Assembly (NCBI GenBank): GCA_010279815.1
Contig: QEOQ01000221.1
Span: 388,973-452,972 of the forward strand
Direction of reading: 5' to 3'
Length of the DNA stretch: 64,000 nucleotides
Origin: Brachionus plicatilis
Taxonomy: Eukaryota > Rotifera > Eurotatoria > Ploima > Brachionidae
The notes under the pieces were generated by a model. The model ran no database searches. It saw only the letters and a list, made by a program, of their open reading frames with translations, and was not told where the DNA came from. Below are positions 1 through 11,092 of this stretch, one piece after another (within the stretch, counting starts at the first letter, position 1; each line of letters opens with the position of its first letter). A program made the position numbers and the translations under genes.

Positions 1-146
1 TATTTTTTTATGAAAGTTTTGGTTTAAAAATTTTTTGGAGAATTCCACATAATTATCACATTAAATAAATCAATTATTTTCTTAAAAAATACTTTAAAAA
101 TCAAGCTCTGATCAAAATAAATAATTAAAAACTTTTATAAAAATAG

Positions 147-218
147 AGGGGGCATCCGGGATTGAACCGGAGACCTCTCGATCTGCAGTCGAATGCTCTA
201 CCACTGAGCTATACCCCC
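147..218 (-). tRNA. tRNA-Cys (GCA)
   Basis: This 72-nt cloverleaf has a 7-bp acceptor stem (GGGGGTA/TGCCCCC), a D-arm containing AGTGGTA, the anticodon loop CTGCAGA (anticodon GCA), and a T-arm with loop TTCAATC. It diverges from the tRNA at 379, and the two genes form a perfect 72-bp inverted repeat around a 160-bp spacer. A short T run after the 3' end would terminate Pol III. Confidence 0.95.
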
Positions 219-378
219 TTATTTTATTTCAATTTAATCAATATTCATAAATTTTTGTCTAAGGTATTTTATTTGACACAATGAAAATAATATCTACCTT
301 TATTTGAAATATGTCACACAATGATCACCTTAAATCAATAAAATGATTTTTCATACAAAAAGACTTTCTCAATTGTAA

Positions 379-450
379 GGGGGTATAGCTCAGTGGTAGA
401 GCATTCGACTGCAGATCGAGAGGTCTCCGGTTCAATCCCGGATGCCCCCT
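379..450 (+). tRNA. tRNA-Cys (GCA)
   Basis: Identical in sequence to the minus-strand gene at 147-218. Anticodon GCA lies in loop CTGCAGA and all stems pair. A run of T follows directly (CTTTTTTT), which is a Pol III terminator. Confidence 0.95.
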
Positions 451-624
451 CTTTTTTTGTTCCTTTTATTTTACATGTATTTAAACAAACTATGAGTTTC
501 ACTAGAGTTGGTCAAGTTCAGAAAAATACAGTTCAAGTGAGCTACGCAATAAAATTTTAGAGATTTTTTGTAGTTTCTTTAGAGATTCTATAAAAAATAT
601 TGAAGAACAAATAAAGATATTCAA

Positions 625-890
625 AGGATTTTAGAACTGACAAAGAAAAAAATTCAATTTTTGGTGAATTTTTTAAAAATTATAGCATTTAAAAGATTAC
701 CTTAGCGCTTTAAAGGTTAAAAGAGGAAGCAGTTTTTGGACCTGATCAAATTCATAACCTTATGTTTAAAAAATTTACCTCAAAATATTCTAAAGGCATA
801 ATTTATCTCTTTAGTTTAAGTCTAAGAGAAAGTAAAATCTCGAATGCATGGAAATCTGCTAACATTACTGATACTTAAAAAGTCAATTTT
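625..890 (+). mobile_element. LINE reverse-transcriptase remnant in cassette A
   Basis: The conceptual translation with stops and shifts resembles the RT fingers region of the LINE at 60.7-64 kb: ALKRLKEEAVFGPDQIHNLM here aligns with ALKRLKNEVASGPYQIHNLM there, followed by a segment like LSLRESKISNAWKSANIT. It is a short dead fragment carried along when the cassette was duplicated. Confidence 0.8.
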
Positions 891-960
891 AACACGATAT
901 GTGAAAATCGAATTCTATAGAATCTTTAAAGAAACTACAAAAAATCTGTGTAAAAACAGA

Positions 961-1186
961 GTGTTTTAAAAATTATTAAAAAAAATTTTCTTTTAAAATA
1001 AAAAACATCGCTTAAGCTAAAAATTGAAAATGATAAATGAAGAAGACATAGGTGTTACTGATGCTCTAGAAGACGATAAAAAAAGGCGGCAAAGATACTC
1101 GTTGTTCATTTATCATTTTTCAATTTTTAGCTTAAGCGATGTTTTTTATTTTAAAATAAAATTTTTTTTAATAATTTTTAAAACAC
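961..1186. repeat. Perfect-looking hairpin repeat
   Basis: The arms 961-1042 and 1105-1186 are reverse complements over about 82 bp with very few mismatches, separated by about 62 bp. In cassette C the sequence stops in the left arm and an N run begins, so this hairpin probably caused the assembly gap. Confidence 0.85.
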
Positions 1187-1477
1187 TGAGTTTTTCATAT
1201 TGGAATAAAACTGAACTTTTTTTTTTGAAATTAGAATAAAAGCTAAATTTGACTTTAATGATTTTCAAAATTAACTCTACAATTTTTCAAAGATGTCCGT
1301 TATTTTTCAGCCTTTACTCCTTGAATAAAGCTGAATTTAAGCCTTTATAAATGGCTTAAAAAATTAAATTCTCCTTTAGTCCAGTATTTTAATTAAAATA
1401 TATTACAACATGTCGGTTATTGTATTAACTCCAATAGTATAAAAAAGGAACTACAGTTTTATTCCTGGAGTTTTAAT

Positions 1478-1970
1478 CAAGCGGTTACGGTAAAAATAAA
1501 AAAATTTTATTTAATAATTAAAAAAAGAAAGAAAAAAATTTATATTTAAAAAATTAAAAAAACAAAAGAAAAATATTTTATTTAAAAAATTTAAAAAAAC
1601 AAAAGAAAAAGAATTTATTTAAAAAATAAAAAAAAATATTATTTAAAAAATACTAAAAATTTTTATTTAAAAAATAAAAAAAATAAATAGAAATTAGTTG
1701 TAGGTAGTTGGTATTTAAAGTCGTTGGTAATTTTTGGCCGTTGGTACTTTTTGGTCTTGGAATTTGTTAGTTATTGGTTGTTGGTCAACGTTCAATCACC
1801 AACTCTCAACAACGCCCAACCTCAACTACCAACAACTTCCAACGACCAAAAAGTACCAACGACTATAAATCATCTACCTACAACTAATTTCTATCTATTT
1901 TTTTTTATTTTTTAAATAAAATTTTTTTTATTTTTTAAATAAAATTTTTTAATACCGTAAACCCTTGCGC
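1478..1970. mobile_element. Palindromic MITE-like element, GTTGGT-rich core
   Basis: The ends carry inverted copies of a GGTTTACGGTA-like motif, followed by A/T stretches. An inner inverted repeat includes TTAGTTGTAGGTAGTTGGT near 1695 and its complement near 1880. The core holds many short TTGGT and CCAAC words. No coding capacity is seen. The structure suggests a non-autonomous DNA transposon; the boundaries are approximate. Confidence 0.6.
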
Positions 1971-2239
1971 ATAGGCGTAGCAGTTAATACCTAGCCCTGC
2001 CACTACTGCAATGCGGCTAATCCCAGTCATTTCATGTTAAAAAAAATTAAAATTGAATAAAAAGATTTTTCGCGCCTAAGACAGGATCCGGTAATTACCA
2101 TGTGGTAAACCCAAGAATTTGTCGTTTTACCGCACCATAAACTGATTCATAACCGCGAAAAAAAAAAATAAAATAAGCATTTAAATGCCGTTATAGGTCG
2201 ATTTTAATTTATTAAAGTTTCGAAACAACCGCATGCGGT

Positions 2240-2560
2240 AAAATTAAGTTTTTAAGGAAAAAAAAAAACATTTTTTAAAAAAAGAAAAAAATTTTAAAAA
2301 GTTGGTTCAAAAAATTCGATATTTTAAATAAAAATTAAAATTTTAATTATTTCTAATTATTTTTCCATTCTCATCTCTGGGAAATTGTGGTCTACTTCTG
2401 TTTTTTTTGACACTTGAGATGGAGTTGACTCATTTTGTATATTTCATAATAGTAAAAAAAAAGAAAAGCGTAGAAAAAAAGAAAAAAGAAAAATTGCAAA
2501 ACCAACTTTTTAAAATTTTTTTATTAATTTTTTAAATAAAATTTTTTAATTTTGTTTTTT
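2240..2560. repeat. Imperfect inverted repeat
   Basis: AAAAAGTTGGTT near 2297 is mirrored by AACCAACTTTTT near 2501, within A/T-rich flanks that also match in inverse orientation. The surrounding 2040-2240 has several TTACCGCA and GCGGTAAA words. It probably derives from a MITE. No gene is seen in 1971-2950. Confidence 0.45.
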
Positions 2561-2954
2561 TTATTCTTTAAATATAAATTCTTTTCTATCTTTTTTTTAT
2601 TTTTAAATAAATTTTTTTTTTTTAAAATTTTTGAATTTATTTTTTTTAATAAAAAAACAACTTTTTTAAATAATAAATATATTATATTTTTTTATTTTAT
2701 TCCCGGTTTTTTTAGCCGCCCGTATATTTTTGGCCGTTTATTAAATGTAAAATAAAATTTAATGTGCTCGATATGGAATGTTTTTATGAGCTGTATAAAC
2801 TATTTTCTAGGGAATTTTTTCATTTTGTTTGTCAATTTATCTTGAATTTTGAATTTGGGGTTTTTGAATCTCTTGAAATAAAACCATTCTTTAAAGTTAA
2901 GCTAATTTGTTTGTGTTTTAGGGATAACTGAATAGTCAGAAGATATAGGCATAC

Positions 2955-4055
2955 AATTATCGTTCACCAATAATATTTTTTTTATTCACCAAAAAAATAT
3001 AATCTAAGGCGAAACTCGATTACCAAAATTTAACACCTAATTCGTGTATTTTGCCGCAAATTTATTCTTAATTGACACCAAAAAATCACAATTACCTATG
3101 CAAATCAAACCACCAATTCAAAATAGGTTTCTGAACCAAATTAATTTATACTTCACCAGTTCAATTTTTTATTCACCAAAAATATTATAAATAGTATTTT
3201 TCATAGTGTTATTTTACCGCAAATCCTTTAAAAAAATTAATTGAAACTCAATCGATACGATGGCCATAATATGTTGAATTTTGAACTTTCTGTACCTAAA
3301 AAATCTTAAGTCTTCATGTAAATCAAATTAATTATCAAATAAAAATTTTTTTCTTAATTAAAAATTGTTTTAATTATATAAAGTGGGAGCTTAGGGTGCT
3401 GTACCATGTTCCAGTTTTTTAAAGTTTCATCCTTAATTTTATAACTTAAATTACTTAAATAATTTTGCTACGTCGTGGTTAATAAATAATAATTCAAAAT
3501 ATAACATTCAAAATATATAAGAGTTTTTAAGATTTGCATTTTTTTTAAATAAAGCCAAAACTTCAAAAAAAATTTCTTTATTAATTCTGAAATTTCTATT
3601 TAATTTTTTTTTCCTATTTTTATTCATTTTGTGTTCAGTTATGCTAATCTTTTTAGCGAAAATAAATACAATAATCATTGAATATTTCAGAATTATTCTT
3701 AATATATTTACTAAAAAAAGCTCATTTTTATCAAGGGTTTAGGAACCATATTCCTATCGGCGAAAAAAGAAAACCTGTTAGACCTGCAAAGGTAAAACAA
3801 GCCTTGATAGTTCAGTAATTATTTTTGGTTTGATTTGTATTATTATTGGTGATAAAAACTATTATTTTGGTTGAAATAGATATTTTTTTGGTTTAAAGTA
3901 ATTAATAAATTTGGTGAAAAAATAATATTTTTTTTGGTAAAATAAAGTTGTTTTGGTGAAAAATATATTTATTTGGTTCATTTTTTATTATTTTTTTGGT
4001 GATTTATTTTGGTGAAGTATTTAATAATTATTTGGTGAAGTAGAAATTTAGTGCC
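2955..4055. repeat. Element with subterminal TTGGTGAA repeats
   Basis: Many TTCACCAA words cluster at 2970-3190, and their complement TTGGTGAA clusters at 3850-4050, giving a symmetric arrangement about 1.1 kb long without an ORF. This resembles the repeat-built ends of the MULE at 5763-7878 and suggests a non-autonomous relative. Exact ends and a target duplication were not identified. Confidence 0.5.
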
Positions 4056-4379
4056 GAAGATATACATCCCTCATTTGGAAAATTAAAATACTTTTAAATA
4101 TGTTAAAGATTGGATACTTTTTATTGACTTCTATGAAATAAAGCTGAATGATTGTGCTTTCTAAAAAATATACATTTTCTTTTTCTCCTTTACAAATTAT
4201 TTGTCTTTTTTTGGACTTTTAAGTCACCACCGAGAAAACTCACAATTCCTTTTTGCCTTTTCGAACAAATTAAAATTTTGAAGTTTATTAGATGTACTAT
4301 ATAGACAGAAAATATATAATTGATCTTTTCCTTGATTTATTTTGATACAAAGTAATTCAGAAGCAAATTCATCTTAAAA

Positions 4380-4510
4380 AAAGTCTTGGACAAACTCTAA
4401 TTCTTCCTCTTCTAAAATTTCATCAAGTCATTGATCAAGTCGATTTTGAATATTAATTAGTTGAACTGTTTGATTCAGACTCGAAGATATTGATGTTATG
4501 AATCTGAGTT
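4380..4510 (-). mobile_element. Possible LINE ORF1 3' remnant
   Basis: The minus strand encodes a short acidic Ser-rich stretch containing ESESNSS. It matches a segment upstream of the endonuclease of the LINE at 63.8 kb, and the nucleotide match around TTTGATTCAGACTCGAA is close. The rest of 4060-5190 shows no recognisable gene. Confidence 0.5.
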
Positions 4511-5194
4511 CCCAGTGTAATTACAGACTTTATATTGATTTTAAAACGCTCAAAAATTTCACTCATTTTAGCGAACTTGTTGTTGTTAGATGCGGAAAGC
4601 CGTTCAACTCTACTGTTAATGTCATCAAATTATGTTTTAGCTTGTAGGAATTTAAATCTATCTCTGGGCAAAGTAGCCGCTGCTCAATCTGAGTGATGAA
4701 ATGACTCACAAGACCATATTTGGTGGACTTCGGCGTCATTTTTCCCATTACTACGAATAATAACAATAAACCAATTAAAGATTTCAACTCCATTTCGGAC
4801 GTAAAGTGTTCTTTTCTAGTTATTCTTTATTGGTGTAAAATACAATTTTCCTAATTATTTAAGAATCAAAAAAATCAGAAAAAAAGGCTCATTTTGTTAC
4901 AATTTCTAACACACGAATTGATTGATGATTTTGTACATCACATACATTCGGAAAATATTGAGGATTAGAACAACATCTAAAAAAATTTTCCTTACCATAT
5001 TAAATGTGATAAGAAGAATTTATATCTTCTGAATTTAGCGTAAATGTAGCTGAGCGAGGAATTCGATGCTGCATTTCACCGTTAGTAGCTGGCTCTTTAT
5101 CTTCTGAAGATTCTTCTTCCGAAGTTTCGAAACCACAAACCAACTCTTCTAATGGCGGCTAAACATGATCGAATTACTCATCGCTTTTTTGTAC

Positions 5195-5270
5195 AAACGG
5201 GTGTTCAATAATGGTTGGCACTAGTTTGTTTTTGATAAAATCTGGTGATTGGTTCATCCAAAACTTTGAA
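5195..5270. repeat. Left arm of an inverted repeat outside the MULE
   Basis: This stretch is the reverse complement, with a few mismatches, of 7879-7954. The right arm abuts the MULE's right end directly, while this left arm sits about 0.5 kb outside the left end. Confidence 0.85.
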
Positions 5271-5762
5271 ATTCTATACATATATACATTAGACCTTCAT
5301 GATTACAAAACACTTTATATCATATATCTGCTTTGTTTGTACCGGAAATAAACAGCATAACATTGACCCAACCTAAATAATCTCAACGTCCTTCTAGTTA
5401 ATGAATTTTTTTTTGATAAGTTCCTTAAATTTTTGATTTTGATCGTATAAGTTTTGAACGGAACAAGATATTTACACCAAATTTTAAAAACTTTTATAAA
5501 TTTGACTCAACTTTAAAAAAAAATAAAAATTTTTACAAATTATTATTTTCTTCACTATTTTATATTTTCTTTTTTATGAAAAATATATGGTGGTCTTTAA
5601 GTAAAATTTAATTTATAATTTCTTTGTTCAAAGTATAAGTTTATGTGCTTAAATTAAAGCTAATTGGCTTAGCTTTTATTTGATATATAATATTTATCAC
5701 TGTTCCTTTGTGTTTTTTTTTTGCAATGAAAATTATGAAATTTTTTTTCTACTGTTCAAAAG

Positions 5763-7878
5763 GGAGATGGTTAAGATTGTCAGAATCAAAAATGTCAGAG
5801 TAAAATTGTCAGAAATAAAAAAGTCAGAAAAAAAAAAGTCAAAAAAAAAAAGTCAGAAAAAAAATTGTCAGAAAAAAAAAAAGTCAGATTGTAAAAAAAA
5901 ACAAAATTGTCAGAAATAAAAATGTCAAACCAATCCTGATTTTTACTTTTACTTTTTTCTTATTGGAAGATAAAAAGTTTTTTTTAAATTAACTGGCAAT
6001 TGAATATTAATTAATTTAAATTGAATCCTAATTTATAAAAGTTAATGAACATCAATGATAAAATTTTTTATTGAAGTTTAATTAAAATAGGTAATGAAGA
6101 TGAATATAAGAAGAAGAATATCTAAGTGTATTAATTAACTATTAGATTTAATTAAAATTAGTGACCTAAATTAGTGAAGTTGATTGTTTAGTACAGTTAA
6201 AAAGTTGAATGCAACTCGTCTCAGTAGATCATGACATTCGACTTGAGGAGGCGCACAACAGACATTATCAGCTATTGACGGAAAGGTATTCACACAAAGA
6301 AATTGCTGAATTTTGGAAGCCATTTACAGGAATAAAGTGTAGTTTAAGATACCATAGGAACAAAACAAAACCTAAAAATCCTAAAAGTGTACATGACATT
6401 CAAATCAATAATGTTTATGCTACAATTAATGATGAGCCTTTTCTTCAATTTGATAATGAAGATAATGAAAACCGTATTTTGATATTCATTTCACCATTAG
6501 GTATGAAAATTTTAGGAAGCGCTACAAGATGGCATTTTGACGGTACCTTCAAGACTTGTCCGACTCATTTCCATCAGATATTGTCAATTCATTGTCTTTA
6601 TCAAAATAGAATGTTTCCAGCAGCTTACATAGACCCTTATGGTATTAATACATTGAAATATAGCGAGGATCATGAGAATGAAGAAAATATTGATAAAGTC
6701 GGACATAAACGAAGGAGAAAAATAGTATTTGAATGCCCTTTTGAAAATGAAAATTTTTTGGAGCGAGTTGATTTTACAAATTTAGTGATTAAACGAACAG
6801 CTGACTATTCATCTTCATTCACTAAAGAAAAATTTACTATATTAAAAAGTCAAATGCAATTCTATTTACGATTTTTAATCCAGAGTCAACCAGTTCCACA
6901 AAATTTAGTAACTGCTTTGGCATCATATACACAGCTTCATTTAAATAGACCACAACCATTAGAGCTAGTTCCTGTGAACCCTAAAAAATTCAAATCTGAT
7001 GAATCAGGAGAAATATATTTTTTAGAAGCTAGATCTTTTACTGACTTTGAGCGGGTTCCTATTTCTCTAGATCTTTTAAAGCTCAATAAAAACCAAGAAT
7101 TAAATAATTTGCATATAACAGAATTTCAAAACCTTGTATTTAAAAAATATGGTTCAAATGGTTTGTTTATGCCTGATTATTTTTCGATTGAGGGTCCTCC
7201 TTTTAATCCTGATGTACTTGATGAATCACTTTTTATCCAAGTTGCTCATGCTAAAAATCACTGGGTCGTCATTTCAAATTATAATCCAAGTGAGCCTGCT
7301 TGTTCAAATAATTGGTACATTTACGATAGTTTAAATAATCCCGGTTACTATTTATACACTATTAAAAATGTACTAAAAAGAATAAATGGTGGGTCTAGAT
7401 TTATCAAAATTAATCATATTCCAGTCTCTAAACAAAATGGGTCGATTGACTGTGGCTTGTTTGCGCTTGGTTATGCATTGGCTCTAGCAATGGATATTGA
7501 TCCTGGTAAATTAATTTTTGATCAAAAAAAAATTAGAGATGAGTTCAATTTTATAATTCAAAATAAATCTCTTACTTTATTTTCTTATTCATTAATTGAT
7601 AATTATGTTTTTACAAAAAATGAAATTAATTTCGACTTAGTTAATATTTCATTTCTGATTTTTTTAAATAATAATTTTTGTGATCTTTTTTTTCATTTAT
7701 TATATTTCTTTAAAAAAATTAACCAATAAAAAAATTATCGCTATCTCTTTGATAAAATTGTCAGACCTGACAATTTTTTTTCTGACTTTTTTTTTTCTGA
7801 CAATTTTTTTTCTTACTTTTTTTTATTTCTGACAATTTTACTCTGACATTTTTGATTCTGACAATCTTAACCATAATC
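5763..7878 (+). mobile_element. MULE DNA transposon carrying an Ulp1 protease ORF
   Basis: The ends are long terminal inverted repeats built from GTCAG-plus-A-run units. The left end (5763 to about 5935) begins near ATGGTTAAGATTGTCAG, and the right end (about 7754-7878) is its complement. An 8-bp direct repeat, TTCAAAAG, flanks the element at 5755-5762 and 7879-7886 and fits a target-site duplication of 8-9 bp. One long ORF (6209-7729) occupies the interior. Intact ends, an intact ORF and a matching flanking duplication suggest recent insertion. The internal DDE domain looks incomplete, so mobility may depend on another element. Confidence 0.85.
6209..7729 (+). CDS. MULE transposase fragment fused to Ulp1/C48 cysteine protease
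   Basis: This is an uninterrupted 506-residue ORF inside the MULE. Residues 1-140 look like the front half of a Mutator-like transposase: a basic N-terminal region, then ATRWHFDGTFKTCP around residues 105-118, where D111 would be the first acidic residue of the DDE triad. No second or third transposase acidic motif is recognisable afterwards. Residues about 335-430 form an Ulp1/SENP-type protease core with all four expected active-site residues in order: H351 (KNHWV), D373 (IYDS), Q409 and C415 (SIDCGLF). Ulp1-like proteases cleave SUMO or related tags, and MULEs with such domains are known in plants. The start is the first ATG of the ORF. The C-terminal 60 residues are F/N-rich and may be readthrough past an unseen intron or the original end. 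Whether the protease acts on host SUMO is unknown. Confidence 0.85.
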   Translation: MQLVSVDHDIRLEEAHNRHYQLLTERYSHKEIAEFWKPFTGIKCSLRYHRNKTKPKNPKSVHDIQINNVYATINDEPFLQFDNEDNENRILIFISPLGMKILGSATRWHFDGTFKTCPTHFHQILSIHCLYQNRMFPAAYIDPYGINTLKYSEDHENEENIDKVGHKRRRKIVFECPFENENFLERVDFTNLVIKRTADYSSSFTKEKFTILKSQMQFYLRFLIQSQPVPQNLVTALASYTQLHLNRPQPLELVPVNPKKFKSDESGEIYFLEARSFTDFERVPISLDLLKLNKNQELNNLHITEFQNLVFKKYGSNGLFMPDYFSIEGPPFNPDVLDESLFIQVAHAKNHWVVISNYNPSEPACSNNWYIYDSLNNPGYYLYTIKNVLKRINGGSRFIKINHIPVSKQNGSIDCGLFALGYALALAMDIDPGKLIFDQKKIRDEFNFIIQNKSLTLFSYSLIDNYVFTKNEINFDLVNISFLIFLNNNFCDLFFHLLYFFKKINQ

Positions 7879-7954
7879 TTCAAAAGTTTTGGATGAACCA
7901 ATCACCAGATTTTATCAAAAACAAACTCGCACCAAACTTATTGAACACCCGTTT
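7879..7954. repeat. Right arm of the inverted repeat outside the MULE
   Basis: Reverse complement of 5195-5270 with a few mismatches. It starts exactly at the MULE target-duplication copy. Confidence 0.85.
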
Positions 7955-8234
7955 ATTCGTTGTTCAGTCCAGGTGAAAAATTAATAAAATTTAATTAATG
8001 AAAACTCAATTTTTTTAAAATTAATTGATTTATTATTTTTTAATTGATTTATATAGCAAATTGTTTATCTTAAGAAATTCTTTAATTTGAAAACAATCCT
8101 TCAATTATCAAAAATATATTAAGGATGAAAAGTAAGGCTGTTTTTTTAAGATGGAAGGGATGAGCAATTTATCAAATGTAAACTAATTGTTAGATTTGTA
8201 AAAGAAAAAACTATTTTATATTCAGTTCAAATCA

Positions 8235-8930
8235 GATTTTTGAAATTCTTGATTTATTCTTTGTCTCATCTCCATTGGTTGATAAAATCACTGATTTTAG
8301 GGTTCTAAATATTCAAAATATGACCAGTGATCATTTTCTAATTAAGGCATGCATATATTTTGACTACTCAATTATTCCTAAAACACAACGAAAGAAGCTT
8401 TACTTTAAAATAGCAAATTGGTTTTTATTCCGTGAGATCCTAAGAGATTAAAAACTCAGGATTAAATTCAGCATCAATTGACGAAGTTAATGAAGAAAAT
8501 TACCCAAAAATTAATTTATGCAGCTCATCAAATCATTCCATACAATCATTCTATTAAATAGAATTTTCAAAACATGTCCCCCACCGAACATTGTCAGTTT
8601 AATTAATGAACGCAGGAAAATAAGAAGAATTTTTCAAAAAACTCGTTGTCAAAATACTAAAAAAATATTTAACCAAATAACTTAATTTATTTGGTTAAAT
8701 GTGGTATATCAGACCAGACCAGTTTTAATCAAGACCAGTTTTATTCAGACTGGTCTGATTTTATTTTAAAAAAATTGGGAAAAAATCCGCTTTCAAGTAA
8801 ACCATTATGGAAAAAAATTAATAAGTTTCGATCAAAGAAAGGATCTTGATTAATACCTACTTCAATGATAATGAACTTGGAACTGATGAAGAAAAAGCTA
8901 CCTTTTTTGGTGAATGCATTCTGCATGCAG
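8235..8930 (+). mobile_element. Decayed LINE copy: endonuclease end and linker
   Basis: 8235-8455 translates to a segment like FEILDLFFVSSPLVDKITDF and MTSDHFLIKA, matching the end of the AP-endonuclease domain of the LINE at 63.0 kb (SDH motif retained). 8740-8930 translates to MGKNPLSSKPLWKKINKF, matching the start of the RT ORF at 62.6 kb. Stops and deletions are frequent. A short inverted pair at 8707-8760 (ATCAGACCAG and its complement) sits in the gap between the two parts. Confidence 0.85.
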
Positions 8931-9233
8931 AAATTTTCGCAGAGATATAAAAAATCGTTTAACCATTAATCTAAAACTTTGAGTAATGCTTCTGCAAAAA
9001 ATTTAAAATCAAAAATTACTTAAAAATCTTCTATTAATGATAACTTTTGAGAATGATCATGTAAATTTGATAATAAACTTCAATTATTCTTATATATTTA
9101 TCACTTAAAATCTAGTAATCTTTTTTATAACAAGAAAACCAAGTTCAAATTAAAAATTAGTTTTAAAAAAACATTAATGAAAATAGAGGTGGCATCCATT
9201 ATTCGACTTGTCTCTTTTATTCTTATTAAAAAG

Positions 9234-9305
9234 AGGGGGCATCCGGGATTGAACCGGAGACCTCTCGATCTGCAGTCGAATGCTCTACCACTGAGCTATA
9301 CCCCC
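9234..9305 (-). tRNA. tRNA-Cys (GCA)
   Basis: Identical 72-nt cloverleaf with anticodon GCA, divergent from the gene at 9466. The spacer matches that of the other cassettes. Confidence 0.95.
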
Positions 9306-9465
9306 TTATTTTATTTCAATTTAATCAATATTCATAAATTTTTGTCTAAGGTATTTTATTTGACACAATGAAAATAATATCTACCTTTATTTGAAATATG
9401 TCACACAATGATCACCTTAAATCAATAAAATGACTTTTCATACAAAAAGACTTTCTCAATTGTAA

Positions 9466-9537
9466 GGGGGTATAGCTCAGTGGTAGAGCATTCGACTGCA
9501 GATCGAGAGGTCTCCGGTTCAATCCCGGATGCCCCCT
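9466..9537 (+). tRNA. tRNA-Cys (GCA)
   Basis: Identical 72-nt cloverleaf with anticodon GCA. A Pol III-type run of T follows the discriminator base. Confidence 0.95.
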
Positions 9538-10249
9538 CTTTTTTTGTTCCTTTTATTTTACATGTATTTAAACAAACCATGAGTTTCACTAGAGTTGGTC
9601 AAGTTCAGAAAAATACAGTTCAAGTGAGCTAGGCAATAAAATTTTAGAGATTTTTTGTAGTTTCTTTAAAGATTCTATAAAAAATATTGAAGAACAAATA
9701 AAGATATTCAAAGGATAAAATAATTTATTAAATGAAAATAAAAAAATCTTAATCTTATTTCTCTTAATTTTCTTTAAAATATTCAATATTATGGTGTCTC
9801 CAGTGCTTGTTTGTAAGTATCAAAGGTATCCTGAATTAAATAAACTCGGCTCTCTTTCCTTGATTTTTGGCTGGTCTTTAAAAAAATCCGTAAAAAATTT
9901 GAAATTTGAAAATATTTTAATGACTTTTTTTAACAAACAAAATTGAAGTATATTGATATAATTTTTCCGATATAAAAAAAATAATTTTTTTAAATCAATT
10001 TTTCAATGACATTTAAGCAAAAAATTTCATTTTTAAATAATTTATTAATAAAAGTAAATTTTTTCTTTCCTTTGAAAACAATTAAAGAGTAAAAAATTTA
10101 TTGACATTATTTTTCTCTTTAACAAAAACAAATTGTTTTCAAATTTGTCACCATTATAACTTGCGAAGTATAGATTTTGTTTAAGTCATTTTGGAAAAAA
10201 ATAAATAAACCAAGTTCTAGAAAGGGATTAAAACATAATCCTTTCTAAT

Positions 10250-10910
10250 AGATAAAACTGAATTTAAAGCAGATAACGAAAAAATGAAACCCTTTGGGAA
10301 ACTTATAGCATCTTTCAGTTCCTATAGAAAATTAGATTCGGTTAATGGAGTAAAAAACAAGTTCAAAGATTCATTTTGAACAGATCTGGATCTAATTCAT
10401 TACCAAATGCTAAAAAAACTGCCAGGGACAACTCTTAAAGAGAACATTCATCTCTTTTAGTCAAGTTTATAGCAATGAGGTCTCTGAAGCCTGGAAAATT
10501 AATAACAAAAATATAACAAAAATTAACTGAAAAAAATTTAAAACTTAAAAAATACTTTTAATAGAAAATAAAAATTTGCCTTTAATATTTCAATTTATCT
10601 AGAGCTATTGATAAAGAATGGCATAATGGCTTGATTTTTAAATTAATAGCAGTCAACGAAAATCTAAAATATTGGATCAAGATAATTTAGAGTAAATTTT
10701 AATGAATAACTAAGTGATCAATGTCCAATATCAATAAGGGTTCCACAGGGATCTGTTTAAGGGCAGGGCTGACTCATTCTGTTGCTCTTATTGTTCTAAT
10801 GGTAGATGGATACAGAGAAGGTTTTGACTTAATACTTATAGAAAACACGACTTCTTTTGTGTGATCGCTACTTAAAAAATTTCCTCTTTTTTCTTGAACT
10901 CACAAATATT
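10250..10910 (+). mobile_element. Decayed LINE copy: RT and C-terminal remnants
   Basis: Short translated pieces match the LINE at 60.7-64 kb. They include an RT palm piece like RVPQGSV near 10740 and a C-terminal piece GLTHSVALIVLMVDGYREGF near 10765, which aligns with GLSHSIPLVVRLVKEYKEGF. There are many stops and deletions. It is probably the downstream half of the copy at 8235-8930. Confidence 0.75.
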
Positions 10911-11092
10911 TAGACATTCACCGCTTTCTTTAATTTTATCTAAGCTTACCATAAATTAGATGGGAGCTCTTATTTTTCATTTTATATAGTACTAGATTTA
11001 CTAATTTTGTTTGCTATTTCAATGTTTAAAAATTTTAATATTGAAAATTTTTTAGAGTTATTTAGTTTCTACAAATAAAAAAATTATATTTT

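Larger units (their letters stand above)
1..1042. repeat. Duplicated tRNA-Cys cassette, copy A
   Basis: A block of about 1.04 kb is repeated almost base for base at 12017-13052. Only a few indels and substitutions are seen. It contains a divergent tRNA-Cys pair (147-218 minus, 379-450 plus) and a LINE reverse-transcriptase remnant on the plus strand near 625-890, whose translation includes ALKRLKEEAVFGPDQIHNLM. It ends in the left arm of a hairpin. A shorter version covers 9229-9713, and a diverged one with a MITE insertion covers about 42400-43262. The true left boundary lies outside the window. Confidence 0.9.
9229..9713. repeat. tRNA-Cys cassette, short copy B
   Basis: It matches cassettes A and C from just before the minus-strand tRNA to the words AAAGATATTCAAAGGAT, then diverges. 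Just upstream, 9185-9198 holds a partial repeat of the tRNA 3' end (AGAGGTGGCATCC), which suggests a messy junction. The cassette splits an older plus-strand LINE copy whose pieces lie at 8.2-8.9 and 10.2-10.9 kb. Confidence 0.85.

Noticed and set aside
7134..7334. 66-residue ORF within the MULE ORF
   Set aside because: It is a different frame of the Ulp1-domain coding sequence.
9177..9371. Short ORFs translating to GHPGLNRRPLDLQSNALPLSYTPL over several loci
   Set aside because: They are antisense readings of the tRNA-Cys genes and recur at each tRNA copy. This is a well-known spurious protein.
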